From Candidatus Blautia stercorigallinarum (lineage in GTDB: Bacteria > Bacillota > Clostridia > Lachnospirales > Lachnospiraceae), in assembly GCA_019112785.1 (NCBI GenBank), contig DXIQ01000063.1:50784-114783 (forward strand): a DNA stretch of 64,000 nt. The letters are read 5' to 3'. Below are positions 33,758 through 42,421 of this stretch, piece by piece. The notes beneath the pieces are model-generated. The model saw nothing but the letters and a program-made list of their open reading frames with translations. It searched no databases and was not told the origin of the DNA. Numbering within the stretch: the first letter of the stretch is position 1; each line of letters begins with the position of its first letter. A program made the position numbers and the translations under genes.

Positions 33758-34666
33758 ATGGAGTCCGTAAAAGAAGAAATCGAGAAGCTGAAGAAAGAAA
33801 AAAGAGCGGTTATACTGGCTCATTATTATGTGCCTGGAGAGGTCCAGGAGATCGCAGATTACATAGGAGATTCTTATTTTCTCAGTAAAAAGGCAAGAGA
33901 GACTGAGGCGGAAGTGATCCTTTTTGCAGGAGTATCCTTTATGGGAGAAAGCGCCAAGATCCTGAATCCGGAGCGGATGGTGCTGCTTCCTGATCTCCAG
34001 GCGGATTGTCCTATGGCACATATGGCTTCTCCGGAAAAGATACGGGAGATGCGGAACCGATATGAAGATCTGGCGGTGGTCTGCTATATTAATTCGTCCG
34101 CCCGGCTGAAAACTTTGTCAGATGTATGTGTGACTTCCTCCAACGCGGTAGATATTGTAAAAAAACTGCCTAATAAAAATATCTTCTTTATACCTGACGG
34201 AAATCTGGGGGCTTATGTGGCGGCTCAGGTTCCGGAAAAAAATGTGATCCTTAATGAGGGATACTGCCCGGTACACCGGGAGATCACTCCGGAAGATGTA
34301 AATAAGGCCAGACAGGATCATCCTGGAGCTCTCTTGCTGGTCCATCCGGAATGTACAGCAGAAGTGGTAAAAAAGGCAGATTTTGCAGGAAGTACGTCAG
34401 AGATCATCCATTTTGCCTGTCAGTCGGAAAAAAAGGAATTTCTCATTGGCACCGAGGAAGGGGTCATGTGGGAGCTAAAGCAGAAATGCCCGGGAAAGGT
34501 TTTCTATCCGGTAAAATCGGAACAATGTTGTCCGGGTATGAAAATGGTTACCCTGGAAAAAGTAAGAGACGCACTGAAAGAAGAAAAATATCAGGTAGTC
34601 CTGGATGAAGAGACGGCAAAAAAAGCAAGACTGCCTCTGGACAGAATGCTGGAGCTGGGAAAATAG
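33758..34666 (+). CDS. nadA: Quinolinate synthase
   Basis: 302 residues, the usual length. It condenses iminoaspartate with DHAP to quinolinate using a [4Fe-4S] cluster. ILAHYYVPGEVQEIADYIGDS (in part), FAGVSFMGESAKILNP, DLQADCPMA (cluster Cys), a central CYINSS, and the late SEQCCPGMKMVTLEK (cluster Cys) are the family landmarks. First gene of nadABC; AGGAGGGG is 8 nt before the ATG. Confidence 0.94.
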   Translation: MESVKEEIEKLKKEKRAVILAHYYVPGEVQEIADYIGDSYFLSKKARETEAEVILFAGVSFMGESAKILNPERMVLLPDLQADCPMAHMASPEKIREMRNRYEDLAVVCYINSSARLKTLSDVCVTSSNAVDIVKKLPNKNIFFIPDGNLGAYVAAQVPEKNVILNEGYCPVHREITPEDVNKARQDHPGALLLVHPECTAEVVKKADFAGSTSEIIHFACQSEKKEFLIGTEEGVMWELKQKCPGKVFYPVKSEQCCPGMKMVTLEKVRDALKEEKYQVVLDEETAKKARLPLDRMLELGK

Positions 34667-34678
34667 GAGGAGATAAAA

Positions 34679-35986
34679 ATGGAGATAAAAAATACAGATG
34701 TGCTGATTGTGGGAACAGGAGCCAGCGGACTTTTTGCAGCTCTCCATATCCCTCAGGATCTCCGTGTACTGATGATCACAAAGGGCCAGGTAAAAGAAAG
34801 CGATTCCTTTCTTGCCCAGGGCGGGATCTGCATGCTGAGAGATGAAGATGACTACGACAGCTTTATGGAAGATACTTTAAAGGCAGGCCATTATGAAAAC
34901 CGCCGGGAATCTGTGGACATTATGATCCGCTCATCCCAGGGTGTGATCCGGGAACTGATGGGATATGGGGTGGATTTTGCCAGAAAAGACGGAAAACTGG
35001 ATTTTACCAGAGAGGGATGCCATTCCAAGCCAAGGATTCTGTTTCATGAAGACATTACAGGAGAAGAGATTACCAGTAAACTGTTGCAGGCGGTGCAGAA
35101 TCTTCCTAATGTAGAGATCCTGGAACAGGTTACCATGCTGGATATGATCGAAGAAGAGAATACCTGCCTGGGAATCCTGGCCAGGACAGAAGAAGGGGAG
35201 CATCTGGGAATACAGGCGGAGTATACCATATTCGCCACCGGCGGTATCGGAGGTCTGTATCAGCATTCTACCAATTATCCTCATCTCACAGGAGACGCCC
35301 TTGCCATAGCCATGCGCCATGGGGTAGAATTAGAACATATTGACTATATCCAGATCCATCCCACTACTCTGTATTCAAAAAAGCCCGGCCGACGGTTCCT
35401 GATCTCAGAATCTGTCCGGGGAGAAGGAGCGAAACTCTATAATGCAAAAGGGGAGCGGTTTGCCAATGAGGTACTACCCAGGGATGTGCTGACTGCAAAG
35501 ATCCGGGAGCAGATGGAAAAGGACGGGAAGCCTTTTGTATGGCTGGATATGACAGTTCTGGGAGAAAAGGTCATATTGAATCATTTCCCACACATCTATG
35601 AAAGATGTCTGGAGGAGGGCTATGATGTGACAAAGGACTGGATACCGGTAGTGCCTGCCCAGCATTATTTTATGGGAGGGATTCATGTGGACCGTGACAG
35701 CAAAACAACCATGGACCGCCTCTATGCGGTGGGAGAGACCAGCTGCAATGGCGTCCACGGCGCCAACCGTCTGGCCAGCAATTCTTTACTGGAGAGTCTG
35801 GTATTCGGAGAAAGAGCAGCTTCTTCTATCGTGGAACACTGGGAGAGGGCAAACAGATCAGCAGAGGAATTTTCAAAGCTTCTTCAAAAGACAGAGGCGT
35901 GCGTCTGCCGGCAGGAGAAGGATCTTGCAGATACATATAAGCAGGAAGTATTAGGAGAAATTGAAAGGGAGAGACAGGCAAAATGA
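34679..35986 (+). CDS. nadB: L-aspartate oxidase (FAD-dependent)
   Basis: 435 residues. N-terminal FAD-binding LIVGTGASGLFAAL, AQGGICMLRDEDD, TGGIGGLYQHSTN, the active-site HPTTLYSKKPGRRFLISESVRGEGAKLYN (in parts) and the late GETSCNGVHGANRLASNSLLESLVFG. It makes iminoaspartate for NadA. It is shorter than the enterobacterial enzyme (about 540) because the C-terminal helical domain is reduced, as is common in Clostridia. It starts 12 bp after nadA and overlaps nadC by 4 bp. Confidence 0.94.
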   Translation: MEIKNTDVLIVGTGASGLFAALHIPQDLRVLMITKGQVKESDSFLAQGGICMLRDEDDYDSFMEDTLKAGHYENRRESVDIMIRSSQGVIRELMGYGVDFARKDGKLDFTREGCHSKPRILFHEDITGEEITSKLLQAVQNLPNVEILEQVTMLDMIEEENTCLGILARTEEGEHLGIQAEYTIFATGGIGGLYQHSTNYPHLTGDALAIAMRHGVELEHIDYIQIHPTTLYSKKPGRRFLISESVRGEGAKLYNAKGERFANEVLPRDVLTAKIREQMEKDGKPFVWLDMTVLGEKVILNHFPHIYERCLEEGYDVTKDWIPVVPAQHYFMGGIHVDRDSKTTMDRLYAVGETSCNGVHGANRLASNSLLESLVFGERAASSIVEHWERANRSAEEFSKLLQKTEACVCRQEKDLADTYKQEVLGEIERERQAK

Positions 35987-36837
35987 ATGAGATAACCATG
36001 AAATTAAATGCGGACCAGCTGATCCGCATGGCTTTGGAGGAAGATATTACCAGCGAAGATATTACTACAAATTCTGTAATGCGGGAAAAGCAGAGGGGAG
36101 AAGTCCAGCTTTTATGTAAAGAGACAGGCATCATTGCCGGAATCTGGGTCTTTGAGCGGGTATTTACCCTTTTAGATGAGAATACAGAGACGGAATTTTA
36201 TGTAAAAGACGGAGATAAAGTAGAAAAAGGACAGCTTTTAGGAATCGTAAGGGGAGATATCCGGGTGCTTCTCTCCGGAGAGCGGACTGCCCTGAATTAT
36301 CTCCAGAGGATGAGCGGTATTGCCACCTATACCCGCCAGATCGCAGATCTGCTCAAGGGCAGCAAGACAAAACTTCTGGATACCAGGAAGACTACTCCCA
36401 ACATGCGGATCTTTGAAAAATACGCGGTAAAGACCGGAGGCGGATATAATCACAGATATAACCTTTCCGACGGGATCCTTTTAAAGGATAACCATATCGG
36501 AGCAGCTGGAAGTGTGAAAAAAGCCGTGGAAATGGCCAGGGAATACGCTCCCTTTGTAAGAAAGATCGAGGTGGAGACAGAAAATCTGGATATGGTGAAA
36601 GAAGCACTGGAGGCAGGAGCGGATATCATCATGCTGGATAATATGACTCCGGAAATGATGAAAGAAGCGGTAGCTCTTATAGACGGCAGAGCTCAGACGG
36701 AATGCTCCGGAAATGTGACAAAAGAGAATATCGAGAATCTGGTATCCATAGGCGTAGATTATATTTCCAGCGGCGCTCTGACTCATTCTGCGCCCATTCT
36801 GGATCTTTCCTTAAAGAACCTTCATGCAGTGGACTGA
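35983..36837 (+). CDS. nadC: Nicotinate-nucleotide pyrophosphorylase (quinolinate phosphoribosyltransferase)
   Basis: 284 residues. LDTRKTTPNMRIFEKYAVKTGGGYNHRYNLSDGILLKDNHI is the quinolinate/PRPP site in one block (shown only in part here: TRKTTPNMR, GGGYNHR, LLKDNH), followed by EVETENLDMVKEAL and the GVDYISSGALTHSAP phosphate loop. It completes de novo synthesis of nicotinate mononucleotide from aspartate. Coupled to nadB by a 4-bp overlap. The niaR-type repressor gene follows after a repeat. Confidence 0.94.
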   Translation: MNEITMKLNADQLIRMALEEDITSEDITTNSVMREKQRGEVQLLCKETGIIAGIWVFERVFTLLDENTETEFYVKDGDKVEKGQLLGIVRGDIRVLLSGERTALNYLQRMSGIATYTRQIADLLKGSKTKLLDTRKTTPNMRIFEKYAVKTGGGYNHRYNLSDGILLKDNHIGAAGSVKKAVEMAREYAPFVRKIEVETENLDMVKEALEAGADIIMLDNMTPEMMKEAVALIDGRAQTECSGNVTKENIENLVSIGVDYISSGALTHSAPILDLSLKNLHAVD

Positions 36838-36890
36838 TCACCAAACAGATATAGGATATTTCTATAGGCCTTGTTTTATGATAAATGAGA

Positions 36891-37018
36891 GAAATGAATA
36901 TAAATATTCACTTGGCTCTCTGCTTTATGGTATACTAGCCGCAGAGCGGCTAGTATCGTCGGCAGTCGCCAAATGAATATAAATATTCGCTTGGCTCTCT
37001 GCTTTATGGTATAATAGA
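36891..37018 (-). repeat. Family A repeat, two direct copies around a palindrome, upstream of the niaR gene
   Basis: On the plus strand, AATGAATATAAATATTC(A/G) and CTTGGCTCTCTGCTTTATGG occur twice (36891-36930; 36971-37009). Between them is ACTAGCCGC-AGA-GCGGCTAGT (36933-36953). Each copy ends in a -10-like sequence (TATACT 36931-36936; TATAAT 37010-37015). The flanks match family A (GAGCCAA...CATTTGGCGACTGCC on the minus strand) but the core palindrome is AATATTTATATT instead of GGACATGC. The rest of the 36838-37081 gap holds no gene. Confidence 0.8.
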
Positions 37019-37081
37019 GGCAGAAAAACCAGGCATCGGAAGAGTTTTGGAAGGGATATTTAAACAGCGGAGGAGATGGCA

Positions 37082-37594
37082 GTGCAGATGGCAGGAGAAG
37101 AGCGGAGACAGGAAATCTTAAAATACATAGAAGAAAGCAAGAAGCCGGTATCCGGACAAAAGCTGGCGGAAATATTTCATGTGAGCAGACAGGTGATCGT
37201 CCAGGATATCGCTCTGCTGAGAGCTGGAGACAGAGAGATCCTCTCCACCAACAGAGGTTATGTATACAAAGACGAAAAAAAAGCTGTCAGGATCTTCCGG
37301 GTCTTCCATACAGATGAACAGATCGAGGAAGAACTGAATATCATCGTAGACTGGGGCGGCAGGGCGGCAGATGTTTTCGTAGAGCATGAGGTTTATGGAG
37401 AACTTCGTGCCGCTCTGAATATCAGCTCCCGGATGCAGGTACGGAAATTCCTGGAAGAGATCCGAAGCGGTAAATCCCGTCCACTGACCAGCCTTACCTC
37501 AGGACATCACTGTCATACTGTTTATGCGGACAGTGAGGAAATCCTGGACAGGATCGAGGAAAACCTGAAAGAGGCTGGAATCTTATCTGCATAA
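37082..37594 (+). CDS. niaR: NiaR-type transcriptional repressor of NAD synthesis (HTH_11 plus 3H domain)
   Basis: 170 residues. The HTH (RRQEILKYIEESKKPVSGQKLAEIF, then HVSRQVIVQDIALLRAG) is followed by a 3H domain with the three histidines in FVEHEVYGEL, TSGHHCHTVYA and a late EILDRIEENL helix; this domain binds nicotinate and a metal. GGAGG (37069-37073) is 8 nt before GTG 37082; ATGs at 37076 and 37088 are alternatives. It lies just after nadABC and probably represses it when niacin is present. Confidence 0.87.
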   Translation: MQMAGEERRQEILKYIEESKKPVSGQKLAEIFHVSRQVIVQDIALLRAGDREILSTNRGYVYKDEKKAVRIFRVFHTDEQIEEELNIIVDWGGRAADVFVEHEVYGELRAALNISSRMQVRKFLEEIRSGKSRPLTSLTSGHHCHTVYADSEEILDRIEENLKEAGILSA

Positions 37595-37673
37595 TGCCTG
37601 GCAGTTTTATTCTGTAGGAAAGTCCTTCGGACTGACCTATGGATTTTCTGGATGCAGAGAAAGGAGAAGGCTT

Positions 37674-38276
37674 ATGGGAAAAAGGGTGATTACGATCAGC
37701 CGGGAATTCGGCAGCGGAGGAAGAACTATCGGAAAGAAAACGGCAAAACGTCTGGGAATTCCTTACTATGATAAGGAACTGATCCGAAAGATCGCAGAAG
37801 AAACAGGCTTTTGTCAGGAGTTTGTCGCGAAGCAGGGAGAGGAAGCTTCCAGTTCCAACTGGTTTTTTTATAATCTTTCCCAGGGACAGGCTTTAGGACC
37901 TAACGGAATGTCTATGTCAGATTATCTCTGGTCGGTCCAGTACAAGATCATCAGGGAACTGGCGGAAAAAGAGCCTTGTGTGATCGTTGGAAGATGCGGC
38001 GATTATGTGTTGGAAGACAGGGATGATTGTCTTCACGTATTTATCCACGCACCTTTGGAATTTAAGAAAGAAAGGATCCTCCGCCTCTATGGAGAGCGGA
38101 AAGAAAAACCGGAGAAACGTCTGGAAGAAAAAGACAAGAAAAGAAAACTTTACTATCAGCACTATACCGGAAGAGACTGGGGAATGGCAAAAAACTATCA
38201 TCTTTGTCTGGACAGCAGTCTTATAGGTGTTGAAAATTGCGTGGACATTATAGAAAGACTGGCGAAAGGACTTTAA
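37674..38276 (+). CDS. Cytidylate-kinase-like P-loop protein
   Basis: 200 residues. VITISREFGSGGRTIGKKTAKRLG (P-loop region, seen as SREFGSGGRTIGK) and PYYDKELI start the protein; PCVIVGRCGDYVL and DCLHVFIHAPLEFKKERI follow. This is the Cytidylate_kin-like family common in gut Firmicutes. The substrate is not certain; CMP phosphorylation is the default guess. AAAGGAGAAGGCTT precedes the ATG. The GNAT gene starts 7 bp after it. Confidence 0.87.
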   Translation: MGKRVITISREFGSGGRTIGKKTAKRLGIPYYDKELIRKIAEETGFCQEFVAKQGEEASSSNWFFYNLSQGQALGPNGMSMSDYLWSVQYKIIRELAEKEPCVIVGRCGDYVLEDRDDCLHVFIHAPLEFKKERILRLYGERKEKPEKRLEEKDKKRKLYYQHYTGRDWGMAKNYHLCLDSSLIGVENCVDIIERLAKGL

Positions 38277-38283
38277 GAAATTT

Positions 38284-38775
38284 ATGAGCGATATAATGAT
38301 CAGAATGGCAAAACCTGAGGAAGCCGGGATACTGGCAGAAATTGAAGGAATCTGCTTTCCTCCTCTGGAGGCAGCTTCACCGGAGCAGGTAGCGGAGAGA
38401 ATGAAAGCTTTTCCGGAAAATTTTGTGGCGGCAGAGGCAGATGGAAAGCCTGTAGGTTTCATTAATGGAGGAACTACAGACAGACCATATCTTCCAGATG
38501 AAATGTACCATGATGTAAGCCTTCATATTCCGGAGGGAGATTACCAGACGGTTTTCGGACTGAATGTGTTGCCGGATTACCGGCACCGGGGAATTGCAGG
38601 AAAGCTGGTAGACTATTTTGTTGAACTGGCCCGAAAGCGGGGAAAGAAAGGCGTGGTCCTTACCTGTAAGGCTCATCTCATTGGATTCTATGAAAATCAT
38701 GGATTCCAATGTTTCGGAGAGGCGGACTCCTCCCACGGAGGGGCCAAATGGTATGATATGAGAAATATATTCTGA
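38284..38775 (+). CDS. GNAT-family N-acetyltransferase
   Basis: 163 residues. IRMAKPEEAGILAEIEGICF begins the fold; FGLNVLPDYRHRGIAGKLVD holds the acetyl-CoA loop R-x-x-G-I/A; GVVLTCKAHLIGFYENHGFQ gives the last strands. The acceptor is unknown. It follows the kinase-like gene by 7 bp and is probably co-transcribed with it. Confidence 0.87.
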   Translation: MSDIMIRMAKPEEAGILAEIEGICFPPLEAASPEQVAERMKAFPENFVAAEADGKPVGFINGGTTDRPYLPDEMYHDVSLHIPEGDYQTVFGLNVLPDYRHRGIAGKLVDYFVELARKRGKKGVVLTCKAHLIGFYENHGFQCFGEADSSHGGAKWYDMRNIF

Positions 38776-38801
38776 AAAAGCGAAAGGGTAAATCTGAGCC
38801 G

Positions 38802-39038
38802 TTGCAGGGAAAGCGCCTTGCATCGGCTCTTTGTGAAAGAAGCAAAAATGTAAAAGCTGTAGATACTACAGGAGCCGGGGATTCTTATATGGGCAGCTTT
38901 ATTTACAGTTACTGCCTGAAGGGAAAAGGGCTGGAGGAATCTATGAGATTTGCCTCTGCCTGTGCCGCTCATACATGTACCGGACTGGGAGCCAGATTTT
39001 CGCCGAAGCTGGAGGAGGTTGCAGATGAACTTAGATAA
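38802..39038 (+). pseudogene. C-terminal remnant of a PfkB-family carbohydrate kinase
   Basis: Only the last quarter of a ribokinase-type protein is left. VDTTGAGDSYMGSFIYSYC contains the catalytic GAGD motif and is followed by EESMRFASACAAHTCTGLGA, the usual C-terminal helix. The N-terminal sugar-binding half is gone: the region directly upstream is the end of the GNAT gene. The 3' end overlaps the start of the ADP-ribosylglycohydrolase gene by 14 bp, as intact PfkB-glycohydrolase operons often do. A 78-residue product would have no function as a kinase. Confidence 0.7.
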
Positions 39039-40026
39039 AAAAAGCAGGATCAGGGGCGCCCTTATAGGAGCGGCCTACGGGGATGCTTTCGGTATGCCCT
39101 CTGAGACATGGACTCCGGAAAAAATAAAGGAGAAATTCGGTTATATAGATGATTTTCTTCCGGGGGATGAGGATAATGAAATTTCCAGAGGTTTCCGGCC
39201 GGGAGAGGTAACAGACGATACCATCAATATGATCTTTGTTATCGAAATGCTGGCAGAAACAGGCGGAGAAGTCCGTCCGGAAATCTTTATACAGAAACTG
39301 AGAAAATGGACCGGGGAACAGGAAAAGTCAAAATCCGTTATCGGTCCAAGTACAGCGGCGGCCTTTGCAAAGCTGGATCAGGGAGTACCTATGGAGATTA
39401 CAGGGAGAAACGGGGTTACCAACGGAGGGGCTATGAAGATCCTTCCTGTAGGGCTTTTGTATGGAGACAAAGATATGGAAGTATTAGCGGAACAGGTGCA
39501 GAAGCTGTGTATGCCTACCCATAATACTTCCTGCGCCATTTCCGCTGCCTGTGCCGTGGCGGCAGCGGCTGGAAAGGCATTGCAGGGAGAAGAAAGTCTG
39601 GAAAAGATACTGGCCTATGGGGCAGAAGGAGCAAAGGCAGGAGAGTCAAGAGGATATAAAGTCTGCAGTCCTTCTGTAGCAAGGAGGATCCGTCTGGCTG
39701 CCAAAATTGCCGGCCAGGAGAAAAAGCCGGCAGAAATCCTGAAAGACCTGTATGAGATCATAGGCACCGGACTGGCTTCTGCAGAAAGTATACCGGCAGC
39801 TCTGGGAATCCTGGCTCTTGGCAGAGGAAATCCGGTTTTATGTGCCAGATACGGGGCAAATATAGGAGGAGATACAGATACTATAGGGGCCATGGCCTGC
39901 GGGATCTGCGGCGCATATATGGGAGACGGGATTTTTGACGAACAGGAGATCCGGCTTCTGGAAAAAGTAAACGGGATCAACTTTGATCAGCTGACAGATA
40001 TGCTTCTTTCATTGAAATCCTGCTAA
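39025..40026 (+). CDS. ADP-ribosylglycohydrolase family protein
   Basis: 333 residues from ATG 39025 (GGAGGAGGTTGCAG upstream); the frame is open further back but that part is the PfkB remnant in another frame. RIRGALIGAAYGDAFGMPSE, EVTDDTINM (magnesium-binding acids), NGVTNGGAMKILPVGLLYG, PTHNTSCAISAACAVAAAA and GANIGGDTDTIGAMACGICGAYMG (in parts) are the dinuclear-Mg site and family landmarks. It may cleave ADP-ribose or a nucleoside/sugar N-glycoside; next to a PfkB kinase the second is likely. Confidence 0.88.
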   Translation: MNLDKKSRIRGALIGAAYGDAFGMPSETWTPEKIKEKFGYIDDFLPGDEDNEISRGFRPGEVTDDTINMIFVIEMLAETGGEVRPEIFIQKLRKWTGEQEKSKSVIGPSTAAAFAKLDQGVPMEITGRNGVTNGGAMKILPVGLLYGDKDMEVLAEQVQKLCMPTHNTSCAISAACAVAAAAGKALQGEESLEKILAYGAEGAKAGESRGYKVCSPSVARRIRLAAKIAGQEKKPAEILKDLYEIIGTGLASAESIPAALGILALGRGNPVLCARYGANIGGDTDTIGAMACGICGAYMGDGIFDEQEIRLLEKVNGINFDQLTDMLLSLKSC

Positions 40027-40082
40027 AGATATGTTACTCTCTTTATTGCAATCTATTTACAACAGAAAGCAGGACAAGAAAA

Positions 40083-41228
40083 ATGCGTTATAAAAAACCA
40101 AAGTATTATCCGGATTTCCAATGTATTGCCGGCAGCTGTCCGGACACCTGCTGCGCCGGGTGGCAGATCGTGATCGATGAGGAATCTCTGGAAAAGTACA
40201 GCAATATAAATAGTGATTTCGGCACCAGGCTTTTAAATTCTATTGACTGGTATCAGGGAATTTTTGAACAATATAACAGACGCTGCAGCTTTTTAAATGA
40301 GGAAAATCTCTGCGATATCTATCAGGAGCTGGGGCCTGAAGCCCTTTGTCAGACCTGCCGTCAGTACCCAAGACATGTGGAAGAGTTTGAAGATCTGAGG
40401 GAATATTCTCTTTCTCTTTCCTGTCCGGAAGCAGCCAGGATCATGCTGTCTGTAAAGGAGAAGACGGAATTTGAAGAGACAGAGGATTTGGTGGAAGAGA
40501 ACGAGGAAGATTATCAGGATTTTGATCTTCTGCTTTTTGACCGTCTGGAGGAAGCCAGAGAACTTATTTTTACTGTGATCCAGAACCGGTCTCTGGATCT
40601 GGGCAAAAGAATGGCGGTCCTGCTCCTGTTTTCCTTTGAAATACAGGAAGCTCTGGACAGAGGGGAACTGTTTGAACTGGAACTGGAAGCGTGTCTGGAA
40701 GATATCCTGAAGAGAGAAGAAAAAGGAAGTTTTAAGGCAAGATTCCGGAATATGAAAGCTATGGCCGACGACCTGAAAAAACTGGAGGTCCTCCGGGAAG
40801 ACTGGGGAAAAGAGCTTGAAAATCTCCAGGCACAGCTTTATGATAGAGATGAAGAAACCTACGCTAAGATCCGGAAAAGTTTTGGTGAAATCCTGCATAA
40901 ATCAGGAAAAGAACAGGATTGGGATATCTGGGGAGAACAGATCCTGGTTTTCTTTGTCTATACCTATTTCTGCGGAGCAGTCTATGACGATATGATCTAT
41001 ACGAAGGCAGTCCTGTCGGTATTTTCTCTGCTCTGGATCCGGGAGATCCTTCTGGAGCGATGGTATATCCGGGGAGAAGATCCCAAACTGGAGACTGTCT
41101 GCCGGGCTGCCTGGGAGTATGCCAGAGAGATTGAACATTCCGATGAAAACCTGAATCTGCTGGAAGAGATCTTTGACGGATCTGCCTTATACAAGCCGGA
41201 GAATTTTCTGCCGGGACTGACAATATAG
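40083..41228 (+). CDS. FliB-family flagellin lysine-N-methylase-like protein
   Basis: 381 residues. The N-terminus is cysteine-rich: FQCIAGSCPDTCCAGWQIVID, then CSFLNEENLCDIY and ALCQTCRQYPRHVEEF, a set of cysteines and histidines that probably bind an Fe-S cluster or zinc. The remaining part is helical and acidic, with a late LLEEIFDGSALYKPE. FliB methylates lysines of flagellin in Salmonella. No flagellar gene is present in the window, so the target here may be another protein. Followed after 15 bp by a second cysteine-rich gene. Confidence 0.82.
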   Translation: MRYKKPKYYPDFQCIAGSCPDTCCAGWQIVIDEESLEKYSNINSDFGTRLLNSIDWYQGIFEQYNRRCSFLNEENLCDIYQELGPEALCQTCRQYPRHVEEFEDLREYSLSLSCPEAARIMLSVKEKTEFEETEDLVEENEEDYQDFDLLLFDRLEEARELIFTVIQNRSLDLGKRMAVLLLFSFEIQEALDRGELFELELEACLEDILKREEKGSFKARFRNMKAMADDLKKLEVLREDWGKELENLQAQLYDRDEETYAKIRKSFGEILHKSGKEQDWDIWGEQILVFFVYTYFCGAVYDDMIYTKAVLSVFSLLWIREILLERWYIRGEDPKLETVCRAAWEYAREIEHSDENLNLLEEIFDGSALYKPENFLPGLTI

Positions 41229-41243
41229 GAAAGGGGTAAGACC

Positions 41244-41543
41244 ATGAGTGAAGCAAAAGAAAAACCATATTGGGAAGGAAAGAAATATTCCTTTTTCTGC
41301 CACAAAGAATGTGAGTATTTTCCCTGTCATAAAACCAATGACCCGGAGAATTTTAACTGCCTGTTCTGCTATTGTCCTTTGTATGCTCTGGGGGATCGGT
41401 GCGGAGGAAATTTTAAGTACACAGAAAAAGGAGTCAAGGACTGTACAAACTGCCTCCTTCCCCATAAAAGAAAGAATTTCGGTTATATCATGAGCAAATA
41501 TAATGAGATCATGGAACTGGCAAAGGAAAACCGGGAAAAGTGA
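41244..41543 (+). CDS. Cysteine-rich small domain protein
   Basis: 99 residues with nine or more cysteines in the pattern FFCHKECEYFPCHK, NCLFCYCPLYALGDRCGG and DCTNCLLPHKRKNF. This matches the Cysteine-rich small domain family (metal or Fe-S binding, function unknown). GGAAAGGGG precedes the ATG. It is probably co-transcribed with the FliB-like gene. Confidence 0.83.
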   Translation: MSEAKEKPYWEGKKYSFFCHKECEYFPCHKTNDPENFNCLFCYCPLYALGDRCGGNFKYTEKGVKDCTNCLLPHKRKNFGYIMSKYNEIMELAKENREK

Positions 41544-41590
41544 TTCCTGACATATCATTCATGTGGCAGCTCCTTTGGCGGAAACCATCT

Positions 41591-42253
41591 TTACAGGCTG
41601 CTCCTGTTTTTGATAAGTGAGATGATCCGGGAAAGATCCTCACATACATAATCACAGAATGGAAGCAGGTCTTCTGTGTAAGGAGTCAGATCAGGCACCA
41701 TACAGGAAACGCCTCCGGCAGCTCTCGCGGCTTTCAGACCATTGATACTGTCCTCTACGATCAGACAGTTTTCAGGAGCCACTTGAAGAGCCTGAGCAGC
41801 TTTCAGAAAAATATCCGGTTCCGGCTTGCAGGCTGCTACTTCATCCCCGCATACGGAAGCTGTGATATAGGAAGTGATCCCGGCCAGTTCCCAGTAGTGG
41901 GAGGCCGTGCTCCGCCTGGTGGAAGTGGCTACGGCTACGGGGATGTTTTCCTTTTTTAAGAAATTCAGCAGTTCTTTCAGGCCTTTCTTTTCCGGAACAG
42001 AGTGCTGATCGATATATTCCTTTACATACCGGCTGCGGATCCGGCGGCCCTGATCGTAATCTACTTTACCATCGTACCACTTCTGAAAAAGAGCGGCGCT
42101 TCTGTCCCTGGAGCTTCCTCTCATCTGGCGGAGCTGTTCCTCGGTGATGGTAAATCCCATTTCTCTTCCTGCTTTCATCCATCCTTCTTTCATCAGTCTT
42201 TCTGTGTCAAAAAGAACACCGTCCATATCAAAGATAACTGCTTCTATGCTCAT
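41591..42253 (-). CDS. HAD-superfamily phosphatase/phosphomutase (beta-phosphoglucomutase-like)
   Basis: 220 residues. VIFDMDGVLFDTE carries the nucleophile and acid/base aspartates; the helical cap follows; VATSTRRSTASHYW supplies motif II; KPEPDIFLKAAQAL and CLIVEDSINGLKAARAAG are motifs III and IV. It is likely a sugar-phosphate phosphatase or mutase. It is divergent from yaaA and the two promoters mirror each other. Confidence 0.87.
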   Translation of the reverse strand: MSIEAVIFDMDGVLFDTERLMKEGWMKAGREMGFTITEEQLRQMRGSSRDRSAALFQKWYDGKVDYDQGRRIRSRYVKEYIDQHSVPEKKGLKELLNFLKKENIPVAVATSTRRSTASHYWELAGITSYITASVCGDEVAACKPEPDIFLKAAQALQVAPENCLIVEDSINGLKAARAAGGVSCMVPDLTPYTEDLLPFCDYVCEDLSRIISLIKNRSSL

Positions 42254-42300
42254 AAAATTTTTCCTTTCTGAAAAACAAAATTCTGGTAATATTTTCAGGG

Positions 42301-42377
42301 GTATTTTATCATGGTCCCGGAGGAAAGTCTATTCCTGAAAAAAGAAGTGACGGAAAAGATAGAACATGATAAAATAC
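42301..42377. promoter_or_regulatory. Divergent promoters sharing a 13-bp inverted repeat
   Basis: GTATTTTATCATG (42301-42313) and CATGATAAAATAC (42365-42377) are perfect reverse complements. Each arm contains a TAAAAT -10, facing outward: toward yaaA (with GTGACG at 42347-42352, 17-bp spacer) and toward the HAD gene on the minus strand (with a weak TAGACT 17 bp away). Confidence 0.6.
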
Positions 42378-42421
42378 CTGAGTGAGAAGTAAACAGAAAA
42401 AATACGATTTGGAGAATAGGA

